NCBI RefSeq assembly: GCF_021245725.1
Contig: NZ_JAJGSX010000002.1
Span: 1-64,000, forward strand
DNA from: Pseudonocardia sp. TRM90224
GTDB lineage: Bacteria > Actinomycetota > Actinomycetes > Mycobacteriales > Pseudonocardiaceae
DNA: 64,000 nucleotides
Direction of reading: 5' to 3'
The position numbers and the translations under genes were made by a program. Position 1 is the stretch's first letter. Each line of letters opens with the position of its first letter. The notes beneath the pieces were generated by a model. That model saw only the letters and a list, made by a program, of their open reading frames with translations, searched no databases and was not told the DNA's origin. Below, piece by piece: positions 40,724 to 48,338 of the stretch.

Positions 40724-41575
40724 GTGACCCGCTCCGCACTCACCGCCCCGCCACTCCGGACCATCCACCCGGCCACCGGCCCCGCCATCGCCTACCGCGA
40801 GCTCGGCGAAGGTCCCGCCGTGCTGCTCGTGCACGGCTGGCCGACGTCGTCACTGCTCTGGCGCGCTGTCATGCCGGCGATCGCCCAGCGCAACCGCGTG
40901 ATCGCGATCGACCTGCCCGGGTTCGGCGGATCCGGGAAGCCGACGAACGCCAAGTACGACTTCGAGTTCTTCGACGGCGCCATCACCAACCTGCTCGCCG
41001 AGCTCGACGTCGCCGAGGTCGCCATCGCGGGCCACGACATCGGCGGGCCGGTCGCGCTGCACTGGGCGATGGCCAATCCGGCCCGCGTGACCGGGATCGC
41101 ACTGCTCAACACGCTCGTCTACCCGGAATTCTCGGCCGCGGTGATCAAGTTCGTGCTCACGATGCGCGTGCCGATCTCGCGCGACCGCGCGACGTCACCG
41201 GAGGGGCTCGCCGACATCATGCGGCTCGGCGTCGCGGAGTCCTTCACCCTTCCCGACGAGGTGATCGCCGCCGTCCAGGAGCCGTTCGGGACGAAGGCCG
41301 ACCGGCTCGCGCTGGCCAGGGCCGCGACCGGACTGGGCAAGCGCGGATTCGCCGAGATCGCGGCCGGGCTGCCGAAGTTGCAAGTGCCCGTCGAGGTGAT
41401 CTACGGCGCGCAGGACCGGATCCTGCCGGACGTCGCGGTCACGATGAGCCGCGTCAAACGCGACCTGCCGAGCACGCAGATCACCGTGCTCCCCGACTGC
41501 GGACACTTCCTGCAGGAGCAGCAGCCGGAGCAGATCGGCGAGACGCTGGCCGCCTTCTTCGCCCACCTCGACTGA
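40724..41575 (+). CDS. Alpha/beta hydrolase with Asp nucleophile (haloalkane dehalogenase/epoxide hydrolase-like)
   Basis: This 283-residue protein has the oxyanion motif LLVHGWPTSSLLW, a nucleophile elbow GHDIGGPVALHWA with Asp instead of Ser, an acid in YGAQDRILPD, and His in LPDCGHFLQEQQP. An Asp nucleophile points to epoxide hydrolase, haloalkane or fluoroacetate dehalogenase chemistry. GTG 40724 follows CAGGAGG. It is expected to be induced when the divergent TetR binds its ligand. The stop lies 11 bp before repeat B3. Confidence 0.88.
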   Translation: MTRSALTAPPLRTIHPATGPAIAYRELGEGPAVLLVHGWPTSSLLWRAVMPAIAQRNRVIAIDLPGFGGSGKPTNAKYDFEFFDGAITNLLAELDVAEVAIAGHDIGGPVALHWAMANPARVTGIALLNTLVYPEFSAAVIKFVLTMRVPISRDRATSPEGLADIMRLGVAESFTLPDEVIAAVQEPFGTKADRLALARAATGLGKRGFAEIAAGLPKLQVPVEVIYGAQDRILPDVAVTMSRVKRDLPSTQITVLPDCGHFLQEQQPEQIGETLAAFFAHLD

Positions 41576-41585
41576 GCGAGCGAGC

Positions 41586-41657
41586 AAACTTCCCCACCGT
41601 TTTGCCTACCTGCACGGCCTCGCGGGCGTGCAGGTTGGTCAAACGGTGGGGAAGTTT
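41586..41657. repeat. Palindromic repeat family B, copy B3
   Basis: Arms AAACTTCCCCACCGTTT and AAACGGTGGGGAAGTTT are exact complements; the inner part has CCTGCACG / CGTGCAGG. It lies between the convergent hydrolase and TetR genes. The right arm is translated: it provides the last residues (NFPTV) and stop codon of the TetR gene. Confidence 0.9.
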
Positions 41658-42406
41658 GGCTTCCGCTTGACGATGAGGGCCTCCAGCCCGTCGAGGATGC
41701 GGCCGAGGCCGAAGTCGAGGATGAACTCGTCGCCGTCGTCGCTCGTCGCCTCCGCCGGCATCTCGAACAGCCGGCCGGACATGACGAGCGCGTGCACGGC
41801 GGGCAGCCGATCCGGGCCGGTCAGTGTGCGCAGGCCCGCCTCGAAGTCGACGTCGACGTTCTCGTTCTGCGGCGACGCCATGTCGCCGATCATCGCCGCC
41901 GTCGCGGCCTCGTTGCGTGCGTAGCCGCTGAGCAGCAGCATCGTCGAGAGCTTCTCGAACGGTTCGAGCGGCAGGTCGGTCATCACCGCGAGCGCCCAAT
42001 CCATCCACTTGAGGCTCTGCGGCATCAACGGCGGGGTGGAGAGCGGGATCTCCAGCACCCACGGGTGCTTCAAGTGCGCCTCCAGCAGGCCGCGCATGAA
42101 GAGCACCATCCCGTCCCGCCAGCCGAGCGAGCTCGGGGATGTGGCCGGCGGCTCGCCGTACGCGGTGTCCTGCATATGGACGAGCAGCGCGTCCTTCGAG
42201 CCGACGTGGCGGTAGAGCGCCATGGTCGCGAAGCCGAGCTCCTTCGCCACCCGCGCCATGGAAACGGCGGCCAGCCCGTCGGCGTCGGCGATCCGCACGC
42301 TCGCCTCGACGATCCGCTCGAGGCTCAGCTCGGGACGGGCCTCGCGCTGCCGATCCTGGGCGGCCCACGCCGCTCGGGCTTCCGGCGGGATCGGGGAGCT
42401 GCTCAC
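41639..42406 (-). CDS. TetR/AcrR-family regulator (TetR_C_11-like) of the ABC exporter
   Basis: This protein of about 255 residues has helix-turn-helix LSLERIVEASVRIADADGLA and MARVAKELGFATMALYRHVG, and a C-terminal domain with LPLEPFEKLSTMLLLSGYAR. The family often regulates multidrug ABC exporters. The C-terminal residues KRKPNFPTV and the stop come from repeat B3, so the natural end was probably replaced. GTG 42406 or GTG 42424 may be the start, and no ribosome binding site is seen. It is divergent from the ABC exporter, with repeated palindromes between. Confidence 0.87.
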   Translation of the reverse strand: MSSSPIPPEARAAWAAQDRQREARPELSLERIVEASVRIADADGLAAVSMARVAKELGFATMALYRHVGSKDALLVHMQDTAYGEPPATSPSSLGWRDGMVLFMRGLLEAHLKHPWVLEIPLSTPPLMPQSLKWMDWALAVMTDLPLEPFEKLSTMLLLSGYARNEAATAAMIGDMASPQNENVDVDFEAGLRTLTGPDRLPAVHALVMSGRLFEMPAEATSDDGDEFILDFGLGRILDGLEALIVKRKPNFPTV

Positions 42407-42412
42407 GACGGA

Positions 42413-42466
42413 TGTGTACCACACACGCTGCTGCGTATGCTATACACGCTGCGTACGTCATACACA
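42413..42466. promoter_or_regulatory. Tandem palindromic sites upstream of the ABC exporter
   Basis: TGCGTATGCTATACACG (42432-42448) and TGCGTACGTCATACACA (42450-42466) are near-direct repeats at 18-bp spacing, each an imperfect palindrome (TGYGTA...TACRCA). A third related copy TGTGTACCACACACG starts at 42413. They are likely cooperative binding sites for the TetR protein encoded at 41639-42406. Confidence 0.65.
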
Positions 42467-42480
42467 TCGAAGGAGCGGCG

Positions 42481-43359
42481 ATGCCTGTCGTGGAAACCAG
42501 CAATCTGCAGAAGTCGTTCGGGGACCATCGGGTGCTCGACGGCGTCGACATCTCTGTGGCGGAAGGCACGGTCTTCGCGCTGCTCGGCCCGAACGGCGCC
42601 GGCAAGACGACGGTGGTCAACATCCTCAGCACGCTCGTGCGCGCCGACGGCGGATCGGCGAGCGTCGCCGGCCACGACGTCGCTCGCGAGCCGGTCGCGG
42701 TGCGCGCGGCGATCAGCGTCACCGGCCAGTTCTCGGCGGTCGACGCCCTGCTCACGGGCCGGGAGAATCTGACGATGATGGCGCGGCTGAGCCGCGTCCC
42801 CCGCCACGAGATCGGCGCTGTCGTCGAGAAGGCGCTGGCGCGCTTCGACCTCGTCGACGCCGCCGACCGCCGGTCCGGCAGCTACTCGGGGGGCATGGCC
42901 CGCCGGCTCGACATCGCGATCAGCATGCTGGCGATGCCCCGCGTGCTGTTCCTCGACGAGCCGACGACCGGCCTCGACCCGCGCAGCCGCCAGGGCGTCT
43001 GGGAGTTCGTGCGCGAGCTCGTCGGCGAGGGTGTGACCGTTTTCCTCACGACCCAGTACCTCGAGGAAGCCGACCGCCTGGCCGACCGGATCGCGTTGCT
43101 CGACGGTGGCCGCATCGTCGCCGACGACGCACCGGCCGCGCTGAAGCGCCTCGTGGGGAGCGACATCGTGGAGGCGACGTTCGCCGACGGGCGGGTCGCC
43201 TGCTACCCCACCGACGGGTCGCTCGACGACATCAAGCGCACGATCCTCGGCCTCGAGGACGCCACGCACGTGACCGTCCGGAACCCGAGCCTCGACGACG
43301 TCTTCCTCACCCTCACGGGAAAGAGCCCGAAGCAGGTCACGGGAAAGGTCGCAGCATGA
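42481..43359 (+). CDS. ABC-2 drug exporter, ATP-binding protein (DrrA-like)
   Basis: This 292-residue ATPase has Walker A LLGPNGAGKTTVVNIL, Q-loop VTGQFSAVDALLTGREN, signature SYSGGMARRLDIA and Walker B VLFLDEPTTGLDPRSR, all in the form typical of daunorubicin-resistance ATPases. The C-terminal VRNPSLDDVFLTLTG is also typical. ATG 42481 has AAGGAG upstream. It overlaps the permease by 4 nt (ATGA). It is probably repressed by the divergent TetR. Confidence 0.93.
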   Translation: MPVVETSNLQKSFGDHRVLDGVDISVAEGTVFALLGPNGAGKTTVVNILSTLVRADGGSASVAGHDVAREPVAVRAAISVTGQFSAVDALLTGRENLTMMARLSRVPRHEIGAVVEKALARFDLVDAADRRSGSYSGGMARRLDIAISMLAMPRVLFLDEPTTGLDPRSRQGVWEFVRELVGEGVTVFLTTQYLEEADRLADRIALLDGGRIVADDAPAALKRLVGSDIVEATFADGRVACYPTDGSLDDIKRTILGLEDATHVTVRNPSLDDVFLTLTGKSPKQVTGKVAA

Positions 43360-44117
43360 GCGCCTACGCGCTGACCGACAGCTCGGTCATGATCGGCCGC
43401 AGCCTGCGGCACACCACCCGCAACTTCGACAGCCTCTTCATCGGGATCTTCTTGCCGGTGATGTTGCTGCTGCTCATGACGACGGTCTTCGGCGGCGCCG
43501 TGAGCGGGACCGCGGGCGACTACGTCACCTACGTCGTGCCGGGAGTGCTCCTGCTCTGCGCGGGCTACGGCGCGTCGATGACGGCCATGAGCGTCACGAC
43601 GGACATGAAGGAAGGCATCGTCGACCGGTTCCGCACGATGAACGTGCTCCCGTCGGCCGTGCTCACCGGGCACGTGGTCGCGAGCGTCGCGCGCAACCTC
43701 GTCTCGGTCGGGATCGTGATCGCCACGGCCTACGCGATCGGGTTCCGGGCGGCGGCGGGGCCGCTCGGCTGGCTCGCCGCGATCGGCCTGATCGTGCTGC
43801 TCATCTTCGCGATGTCCTGGGCGTCGGCCGCGTTCGGCCTGGTCGCGAAGACCCCGGAGGGCGCGTCGAGCTTCGGGTTCTTCCTGCTCTTCCTCCCGTA
43901 CCTGTCCAGCGCGTTCGTCCCGATCGACACGCTGCCGGGCTGGTTGCAGCCGATCGCGACCGCGCAGCCGTTCACACCGCTCAACGAGAGCATCCGCGGG
44001 TTGCTGCTCGGCAACCCGATCGGCAACAGCGGCTGGGCAGCCGTCGCTTGGTGTCTCGGCATCCTGGTCGTCTCGGGGTTCACGGCGTCCGCACTGTGGC
44101 GGCGCACCCGGCGTTGA
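43356..44117 (+). CDS. ABC-2 drug exporter, permease (DrrB-like)
   Basis: This 253-residue permease has six hydrophobic segments and the ABC-2 signature VPIDTLPGWLQPIATAQPFT, followed by PLNESIRGLL. The cytoplasmic TTDMKEGIVDRFRTMNVLPS contacts the ATPase. It is translationally coupled to the ATPase through ATGA. With that partner it forms a complete exporter for an unknown hydrophobic compound. Confidence 0.93.
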   Translation: MSAYALTDSSVMIGRSLRHTTRNFDSLFIGIFLPVMLLLLMTTVFGGAVSGTAGDYVTYVVPGVLLLCAGYGASMTAMSVTTDMKEGIVDRFRTMNVLPSAVLTGHVVASVARNLVSVGIVIATAYAIGFRAAAGPLGWLAAIGLIVLLIFAMSWASAAFGLVAKTPEGASSFGFFLLFLPYLSSAFVPIDTLPGWLQPIATAQPFTPLNESIRGLLLGNPIGNSGWAAVAWCLGILVVSGFTASALWRRTRR

Positions 44118-44126
44118 CGCCTCGAC

Positions 44127-44161
44127 GGAGTGATCGCGAACGGTGTGTTCGCGATCACTCC
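44127..44161. terminator. Perfect 15-bp hairpin after the ABC exporter
   Basis: GGAGTGATCGCGAAC (44127-44141) and its exact reverse complement (44147-44161) surround GGTGT. It is placed 10 bp after the permease stop, and no other copy was seen in the window. It serves as the end of the exporter transcript before the sugar transferase. Confidence 0.78.
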
Positions 44162-44209
44162 GAAAGATTTCAAGAAGCCGTGCAACCCCCCTGCGACCCG
44201 AGCGTCTGT

Positions 44210-44932
44210 ATGGGTATGACCGCTGTGTCGCCACTGCCGATGGTCGTCGCCTTCCAGGCCGACGTCACACCTGCACCTGAGCTGCACCCCGCCATGGCCG
44301 AGGTCGAGGCGATCGCCGCGGGCGAGGGCAGCGCCGTGGAGTTCGGCCCTGCCAACGGTGGCAAGTTCAGCCGCGCGGTCAAGAGGGGCATCGACATCAC
44401 CGGTGCGCTCGTTGGTCTCCTGCTCACGCTGCCCGTGCTGCTCGCCGTCGCGATCGCGGTGCGCATGGAGGGCGGCCCCGGCGTGATCTTCCGCCAGCAC
44501 CGGGTCGGCCAGGGCGGCGAGATCTTCACGCTCTTCAAGTTCCGCTCGCTCAAGCCGGTTGCCGACGAGGGCGACGTCACCTGGAACATCGACCGCGACA
44601 ACCGCCTCGGCCGGGTCGGGCGCTTCATCCGCGCCACCAGCGTCGACGAGCTGCCGCAGCTGGTCAACGTGCTGATCGGCGACATGAGCCTCGTCGGCCC
44701 GCGGCCGGAGCGCCCGTTCTTCGTCGACCAGTTCTCGGCGTCGATCCCCGGCTACGCGCAGCGCCACCGCGTCCCGGTCGGCCTCACCGGCCTCGCGGTC
44801 GTGAAGGGTCTTCGCGGCGACACCTCGATCCCGGACCGCGCGAAGGTCGACAACGACTACGCGAACACCTGGTCGCTGTGGCTCGACATCCAGATCATGC
44901 TGAAGACCGTGCGGTACCTCATCTCGCACTGA
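44210..44932 (+). CDS. Polyprenyl-phosphate sugar-1-phosphate transferase (WbaP/WcaJ-type monotopic)
   Basis: This 240-residue protein has a single re-entrant membrane segment (DITGALVGLLLTLPVLLAVA) followed by the catalytic domain. The motifs are FRQHRVGQGGEIFTLFKFRS, TSVDELPQLVNVLIGDMSLV and GPRPERPFF. It transfers a sugar phosphate from UDP/GDP-sugar to undecaprenyl phosphate, starting exopolysaccharide or wall-polymer synthesis. No glycosyltransferases adjoin it. The start is uncertain (ATG 44210 or 44216; GTG 44180), as no ribosome binding site is clear. Confidence 0.9.
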   Translation: MGMTAVSPLPMVVAFQADVTPAPELHPAMAEVEAIAAGEGSAVEFGPANGGKFSRAVKRGIDITGALVGLLLTLPVLLAVAIAVRMEGGPGVIFRQHRVGQGGEIFTLFKFRSLKPVADEGDVTWNIDRDNRLGRVGRFIRATSVDELPQLVNVLIGDMSLVGPRPERPFFVDQFSASIPGYAQRHRVPVGLTGLAVVKGLRGDTSIPDRAKVDNDYANTWSLWLDIQIMLKTVRYLISH

Positions 44933-44942
44933 TCTCCACGCG

Positions 44943-44980
44943 CGAAAGGGCCGTCGCACTCCGGTGCGGCGGCCCTTTCG
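44943..44980. terminator. Bidirectional terminator between convergent genes
   Basis: CGAAAGGGCC-GTCGCAC (44943-44959) pairs with GTGCGGC-GGCCCTTTCG (44964-44980), a 17-bp stem with one wobble and a TCCG loop, flanked by A/T-containing ends (GAAAG, CTTTC). It separates the convergent sugar transferase and DUF1905 genes. Confidence 0.85.
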
Positions 44981-44987
44981 GCGTTCT

Positions 44988-45260
44988 TCAGCTGAACCGC
45001 TGCTCCAGCCGGAACGTCACCTGCTCGCCCGCCGAGCTCTTGCCGATCAGCTTGCAGAGCGCGGCCCTGACCGGGAGCCAGTGCGGGCCGCTGCCCGAGG
45101 GCATGAGCGTGGCGGCGAAGGGATGGCCGTCGATCGTTCCGCCGACCTTCACGGCGCGCCGGGTGCCGAGCAGCTCCGCGGAGCCGGGCACGGTCACGTA
45201 TGTGGCGAACGATCCGTTCTTCTCCAACGGCGCGGTGAAGGTGTGGTCGAGGCCGGTCAT
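44988..45260 (-). CDS. DUF1905 domain protein
   Basis: This 90-residue protein matches DUF1905: DHTFTAPLEKNGSFATYVTV, then VKVGGTIDGHPFAATLMPSG and HWLPVRAALCKLIGK. It is a small beta-barrel-like protein of unknown function, often fused to or near a YdeI-type domain. ATG 45260 has GAGGAGAG upstream. It is divergent from the aminotransferase gene. Confidence 0.85.
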   Translation of the reverse strand: MTGLDHTFTAPLEKNGSFATYVTVPGSAELLGTRRAVKVGGTIDGHPFAATLMPSGSGPHWLPVRAALCKLIGKSSAGEQVTFRLEQRFS

Positions 45261-45362
45261 GGCGCTCTCCTCTCGTGGGTTCGTCGAGTAGGACGGCCCC
45301 CACGGCGCGGAGTCATCGCGATCGCCGGGTGTATTTGTGCGGCCGGGCGGGAACTGGACGTC

Positions 45363-46547
45363 ATGGACGTCATCGCTCTGCGGGCGGCGACCCCTGGTTG
45401 TGCCCACCGCCTGCACCTGAACAACGCGGGCGCCGCGCTCATGTCGAGCGACACCCTCACCGCGATGACCGACCAGCTTGACCTCGAAGCGCGGATCGGC
45501 GGGTACGAGGCGGCCGAGCAGGCGCAAGGACGGATCTCCGACACCTACGCCGGGCTCGCCGAGCTCGTCGGCGGACGGCCGTCCGAGATCGCGCTGTTCG
45601 ACAACTCGACGCACGCGTGGAACGCGGCCTTCTACTCGGTGCCGCTGCGGCCGGGCGACCGGATCCTGACCGGACGCAACGAGTACGGCAGCAACGTCCT
45701 GGCCTACCTGCAGGTCGCGCAGCGCACCGGCGCCGAGGTCGTCGTCGTGCCGGACGACGAGTCGGGCCAGATCGACACGCGGGCGCTGGCCGGGATGATC
45801 GACAGCCGGACCCGCCTGATCGGGCTGACCTGGGTGCCGACGAGCGGCGGCCTGGTCAACCCGGCCGCGGAGGTCGGACGCATCGCGCGCGACGCCGGCC
45901 TGCTCTACCTCCTCGACGCCACCCAGGTGGTCGGACAGTTCCCGATCGACGTCGGCGCGCTCGGCTGCGACCTGCTGACCGGGACCGGCCGGAAGTTCCT
46001 CCGCGGCCCCCGCGGCACGGGCTTCCTGTGGGCCCGCGAGGACGCGCTCGACCGGCTCGACCCGTTCGTCGCGGAGATCCGCTCCGCCGAGTGGGACGGC
46101 GGCCGCTCCTTCACCTGGGCCCCGGGCGCCCGCCGCTTCGAGACCTGGGAGAACAGCTACGTCAACATCATCGGCCTCGGCGCCGCCGTCCGGCAGGCCC
46201 TCGCACTGGGGCTCGACATGATCGGCCGGCGAACCCGCGCGCTCGGCGCCATGCTGCGCGACCGGCTGGACGCGCTCGACGGTGTGCTCACCCACGACCT
46301 CGGGGTCGAACGCTGCGCGATCGTCACCGCGGCCGTCGAGGGGCATCCCGCCGTCGAGGTCGCCAAGGCGCTCGCCGCCGAGCGGATCAACGTCAGCACC
46401 ACGATCCCGGAGCACAACCAGTTCGACACCGAGAACCGCGGCGTCCACCCGCTCGTGCGGTTCTCACCGCACTACTTCACGACGGAGGCGGAGCTGGACC
46501 GGTGCGTCGAGGTGGTCGCCGGGCTGCCGAGGATCACGCGTAGTTGA
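45363..46547 (+). CDS. Class V aminotransferase (cysteine desulfurase-like fold)
   Basis: This 394-residue PLP enzyme has LHLNNAGAALMSSDTLTAM, LFDNSTHAWNAAFYS, LLDATQVVGQFPIDVGALGC (PLP-binding Asp) and the Schiff-base lysine in TGTGRKFLRGPRGTGFLW. No cysteine-loop of cysteine desulfurases is obvious, so it is more likely an isopenicillin-epimerase-like or kynureninase/aminotransferase enzyme. ATG 45363 lies 12 bp into a duplicated GTCATGGAC. It overlaps the small secreted-protein gene at its 3' end by 14 nt. Confidence 0.87.
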   Translation: MDVIALRAATPGCAHRLHLNNAGAALMSSDTLTAMTDQLDLEARIGGYEAAEQAQGRISDTYAGLAELVGGRPSEIALFDNSTHAWNAAFYSVPLRPGDRILTGRNEYGSNVLAYLQVAQRTGAEVVVVPDDESGQIDTRALAGMIDSRTRLIGLTWVPTSGGLVNPAAEVGRIARDAGLLYLLDATQVVGQFPIDVGALGCDLLTGTGRKFLRGPRGTGFLWAREDALDRLDPFVAEIRSAEWDGGRSFTWAPGARRFETWENSYVNIIGLGAAVRQALALGLDMIGRRTRALGAMLRDRLDALDGVLTHDLGVERCAIVTAAVEGHPAVEVAKALAAERINVSTTIPEHNQFDTENRGVHPLVRFSPHYFTTEAELDRCVEVVAGLPRITRS

Positions 46548-46764
46548 ACCACCATCGCTTGTCGTTCTCGTAGCAGTCGCTCACCCAGTACCGGCCCTCG
46601 TACTTGGCCCGCACCTCGTAGCACTCCGCGGACGACCACCACGGGCCGATGCGACCGCCGGCCGCCGCGACGTCGTCCTGCGCGACAGCGACCGACACGG
46701 TCGGCACCATCGCACCAGCCACGACCGTCGCGACCACGGCCGCCCGCCTCACCGTTGTGAACAC
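46534..46764 (-). CDS. Small secreted Cys-containing protein
   Basis: This 76-residue protein has a good signal peptide (FTTVRRAAVVATVVAGAMVP, then TVSVAVAQ; probable cleavage after AVA). The mature part of about 46 residues is rich in Trp, Tyr and charged residues, with two Cys (SSAECYEVRAKYEGRYWVSD, then CYENDKRWW) able to form a disulfide. No family is recognised. GTG 46764 has GGAGG 6 nt upstream. It overlaps the aminotransferase by 14 nt in antisense. Confidence 0.72.
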   Translation of the reverse strand: MFTTVRRAAVVATVVAGAMVPTVSVAVAQDDVAAAGGRIGPWWSSAECYEVRAKYEGRYWVSDCYENDKRWWFNYA

Positions 46765-46831
46765 ATGCGCCTCCAGAGGTGGATCGATTCAGATTCGGTA
46801 AGGAAACGTACCACAAGTGGAGCAGGTGGGT

Positions 46832-47365
46832 CTAGCCGTCGATCTCGGACTCGGCCTGGCCGGCCAGGATGCGATCGACCGTCTCCTCGACCGTCAGCTC
46901 CGAGGTGTCGAGCCACAGCCCGATGCGCGGCGTCTCGTCGCGGAGGATCCGGTCGAGCGCGTCGACGGTCCACCGGTCGTACGCGACCTTCCCCCGACCG
47001 GACTCCCGGGCCGCGACGGCGTCGGGACGGGGAGCGAGCACAACCAGGTGCAGGGGCCGGGCCCGGATGGCGGCGAGGGTGTAATTCAAGAACTCGCCGA
47101 GGAACACGTCCTGGACGACCGGCGTGACCCCGGCCTCGGCGTACGTGTTGCAGGCCTGCGCCGCGAGCCGGTGGCGCAGGCGCAGCTGGTGCTCGGCCTC
47201 GGCCGACCCGGCGGGCCCCATGTCCACGCGCCCGTTGACGATCCAGCGGCGGAACAGGTCGCCGTGGACGTGCGCCGCCGGGCCGTCGAGCCGTTCGGCC
47301 AGCCGCTGCGCCACGGTCGACTTCCCCGCGGCCTGGACGCCGGTGATCACGTACACCGACCGCAC
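46832..47365 (-). CDS. AAA-type small kinase / chloramphenicol-phosphotransferase-like
   Basis: This 177-residue P-loop protein has VYVITGVQAAGKSTVAQRLA with a Walker A GVQAAGKST, HGDLFRRWIVNGRVDMG (a substrate-binding Asp) and a C-terminal helix. The fold is that of shikimate kinase/chloramphenicol 3-O-phosphotransferase proteins. The phosphate acceptor is unknown. GTG 47365 has AGGGGG upstream. It lies 11 bp after the MarR stop, so the two genes probably form an operon. Confidence 0.85.
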   Translation of the reverse strand: MRSVYVITGVQAAGKSTVAQRLAERLDGPAAHVHGDLFRRWIVNGRVDMGPAGSAEAEHQLRLRHRLAAQACNTYAEAGVTPVVQDVFLGEFLNYTLAAIRARPLHLVVLAPRPDAVAARESGRGKVAYDRWTVDALDRILRDETPRIGLWLDTSELTVEETVDRILAGQAESEIDG

Positions 47366-47376
47366 GGCGGCACCCC

Positions 47377-47790
47377 CTACAGCGCTTCGAGCAGCTTCCG
47401 CGTGTCGCGAGCGTAGTCGGCGTAGGAGACACCGCTGCGCTCGACGAGCGCGGCGAACCGCTGCTCCAGCAGCGTCCGGCAGCGCTCGACGATCTCCTTG
47501 CCCTCGACCGTGAGGCTCAGCCGGCGCCGGTTGCCGCCCGCGGGGTCGGGCAGGGCGTCGAGCAGGCCCGTCCCGACCAGCACGCCGGTCATCCGGCTCG
47601 CCGACGGCTCCGAGACGCCCAGCTCTTCCGCCACCGCCCGCTGGGTGGCCGCACCGAGCCGTCCGACGATCAGCAGCAGCCGGAAGCGGCGGTACGAGAT
47701 GCCGTAGCCGTCTTGCAGGATGCGGTCGGCCGAGCGGTCGAGCTTGGCGGTCAACGCATGCAGGTCGAAGCTCAAATCTCCTGGCACCAC
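47377..47790 (-). CDS. MarR-family transcriptional regulator
   Basis: This 137-residue winged-helix protein has YRRFRLLLIVGRLGAATQRA, VAEELGVSEPSASRMTGVLV and NRRRLSLTVEGKEIV, with the usual wing Arg residues. It probably represses its own operon and the divergent membrane-protein gene 53 bp away; two palindromes lie in that gap. Its start (GTG 47790 or 47787) lies a few bases from the first palindrome. Confidence 0.9.
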   Translation of the reverse strand: MVPGDLSFDLHALTAKLDRSADRILQDGYGISYRRFRLLLIVGRLGAATQRAVAEELGVSEPSASRMTGVLVGTGLLDALPDPAGGNRRRLSLTVEGKEIVERCRTLLEQRFAALVERSGVSYADYARDTRKLLEAL

Positions 47791-47796
47791 CTAACA

Positions 47797-47825
47797 TTAG
47801 CATGCTAACTTGCACTTCTAAGTTA
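47797..47825. promoter_or_regulatory. MarR operator candidates
   Basis: TTAGCATGCTAA (47797-47808) is a perfect 12-bp palindrome. TAACTT (47806-47811) and AAGTTA (47820-47825) form a second, overlapping inverted repeat. This AT-rich patch lies in the divergent promoter region between MarR and the next gene. Confidence 0.7.
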
Positions 47826-47842
47826 CCTGCGGAGGTGCAACG

Positions 47843-48334
47843 ATGGCCCACACCGTCCTCCTCGTCGTCCACATCGTCAGCGGGACCGCCGGGCTGGCGC
47901 TCGGGCCGTTCGCCATGCGCCAGGACGGGCTGCGGTTCGCGCGCGGCGAGCGCACGACCGGCCGGCTGACCTCGATCTACCTCGCCGTGGTGGTCGTCGT
48001 GTGCGTCTCCGCGACCGGGCTGGTGATCGACAGCCGGCCGGATCTCTGGTGGCTCGTCCCGGTGGCCGCGCTGACGGTCGGGCTCGTCGTGCTGGCCGTC
48101 GAGTCGGCCCGGCGCCGCTTCGCGGGCTGGACCCACGGCTACGTGCACGGGATGGGCGGCTCGTACATCGCGCAGGTCACGGCGCTGGTCGTGGTGGCGC
48201 TCGTCGTCGACGGGCCGGTGCGCGGCGTGGCCGAGCTGGTGCCGTGGCTCGCGCCGACGGCCGTCGGCACCGTCCTGATCGAGGTGTGGCGGCGCCGTTT
48301 CTTCCCGGCTGCGGCCGAGCCGAGCCGGCGCTGA
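47843..48334 (+). CDS. Four-helix membrane protein (DUF2306-like)
   Basis: This 163-residue protein has four hydrophobic segments, and motifs HIVSGTAGLALGPFAMRQDG and GWTHGYVHGMGGSYIAQVTA with conserved His in the membrane. The pattern is reminiscent of the DUF2306 family, but I am not certain. Its function is unknown. It is divergent from MarR and is followed 4 bp later by the CPBP gene. Confidence 0.7.
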   Translation: MAHTVLLVVHIVSGTAGLALGPFAMRQDGLRFARGERTTGRLTSIYLAVVVVVCVSATGLVIDSRPDLWWLVPVAALTVGLVVLAVESARRRFAGWTHGYVHGMGGSYIAQVTALVVVALVVDGPVRGVAELVPWLAPTAVGTVLIEVWRRRFFPAAAEPSRR

Positions 48335-48338
48335 TCAC

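Noticed and set aside
44127..44161. Fourth family of dispersed palindromes
   Set aside because: GGAGTGATCGCGAAC was found only once in the window, so it is treated as an ordinary terminator.
44847..44860. Another family A end (GTCGACAACGAC) in the sugar transferase gene
   Set aside because: Only the 12-bp end matches, by chance, within a conserved coding stretch; no palindrome follows.
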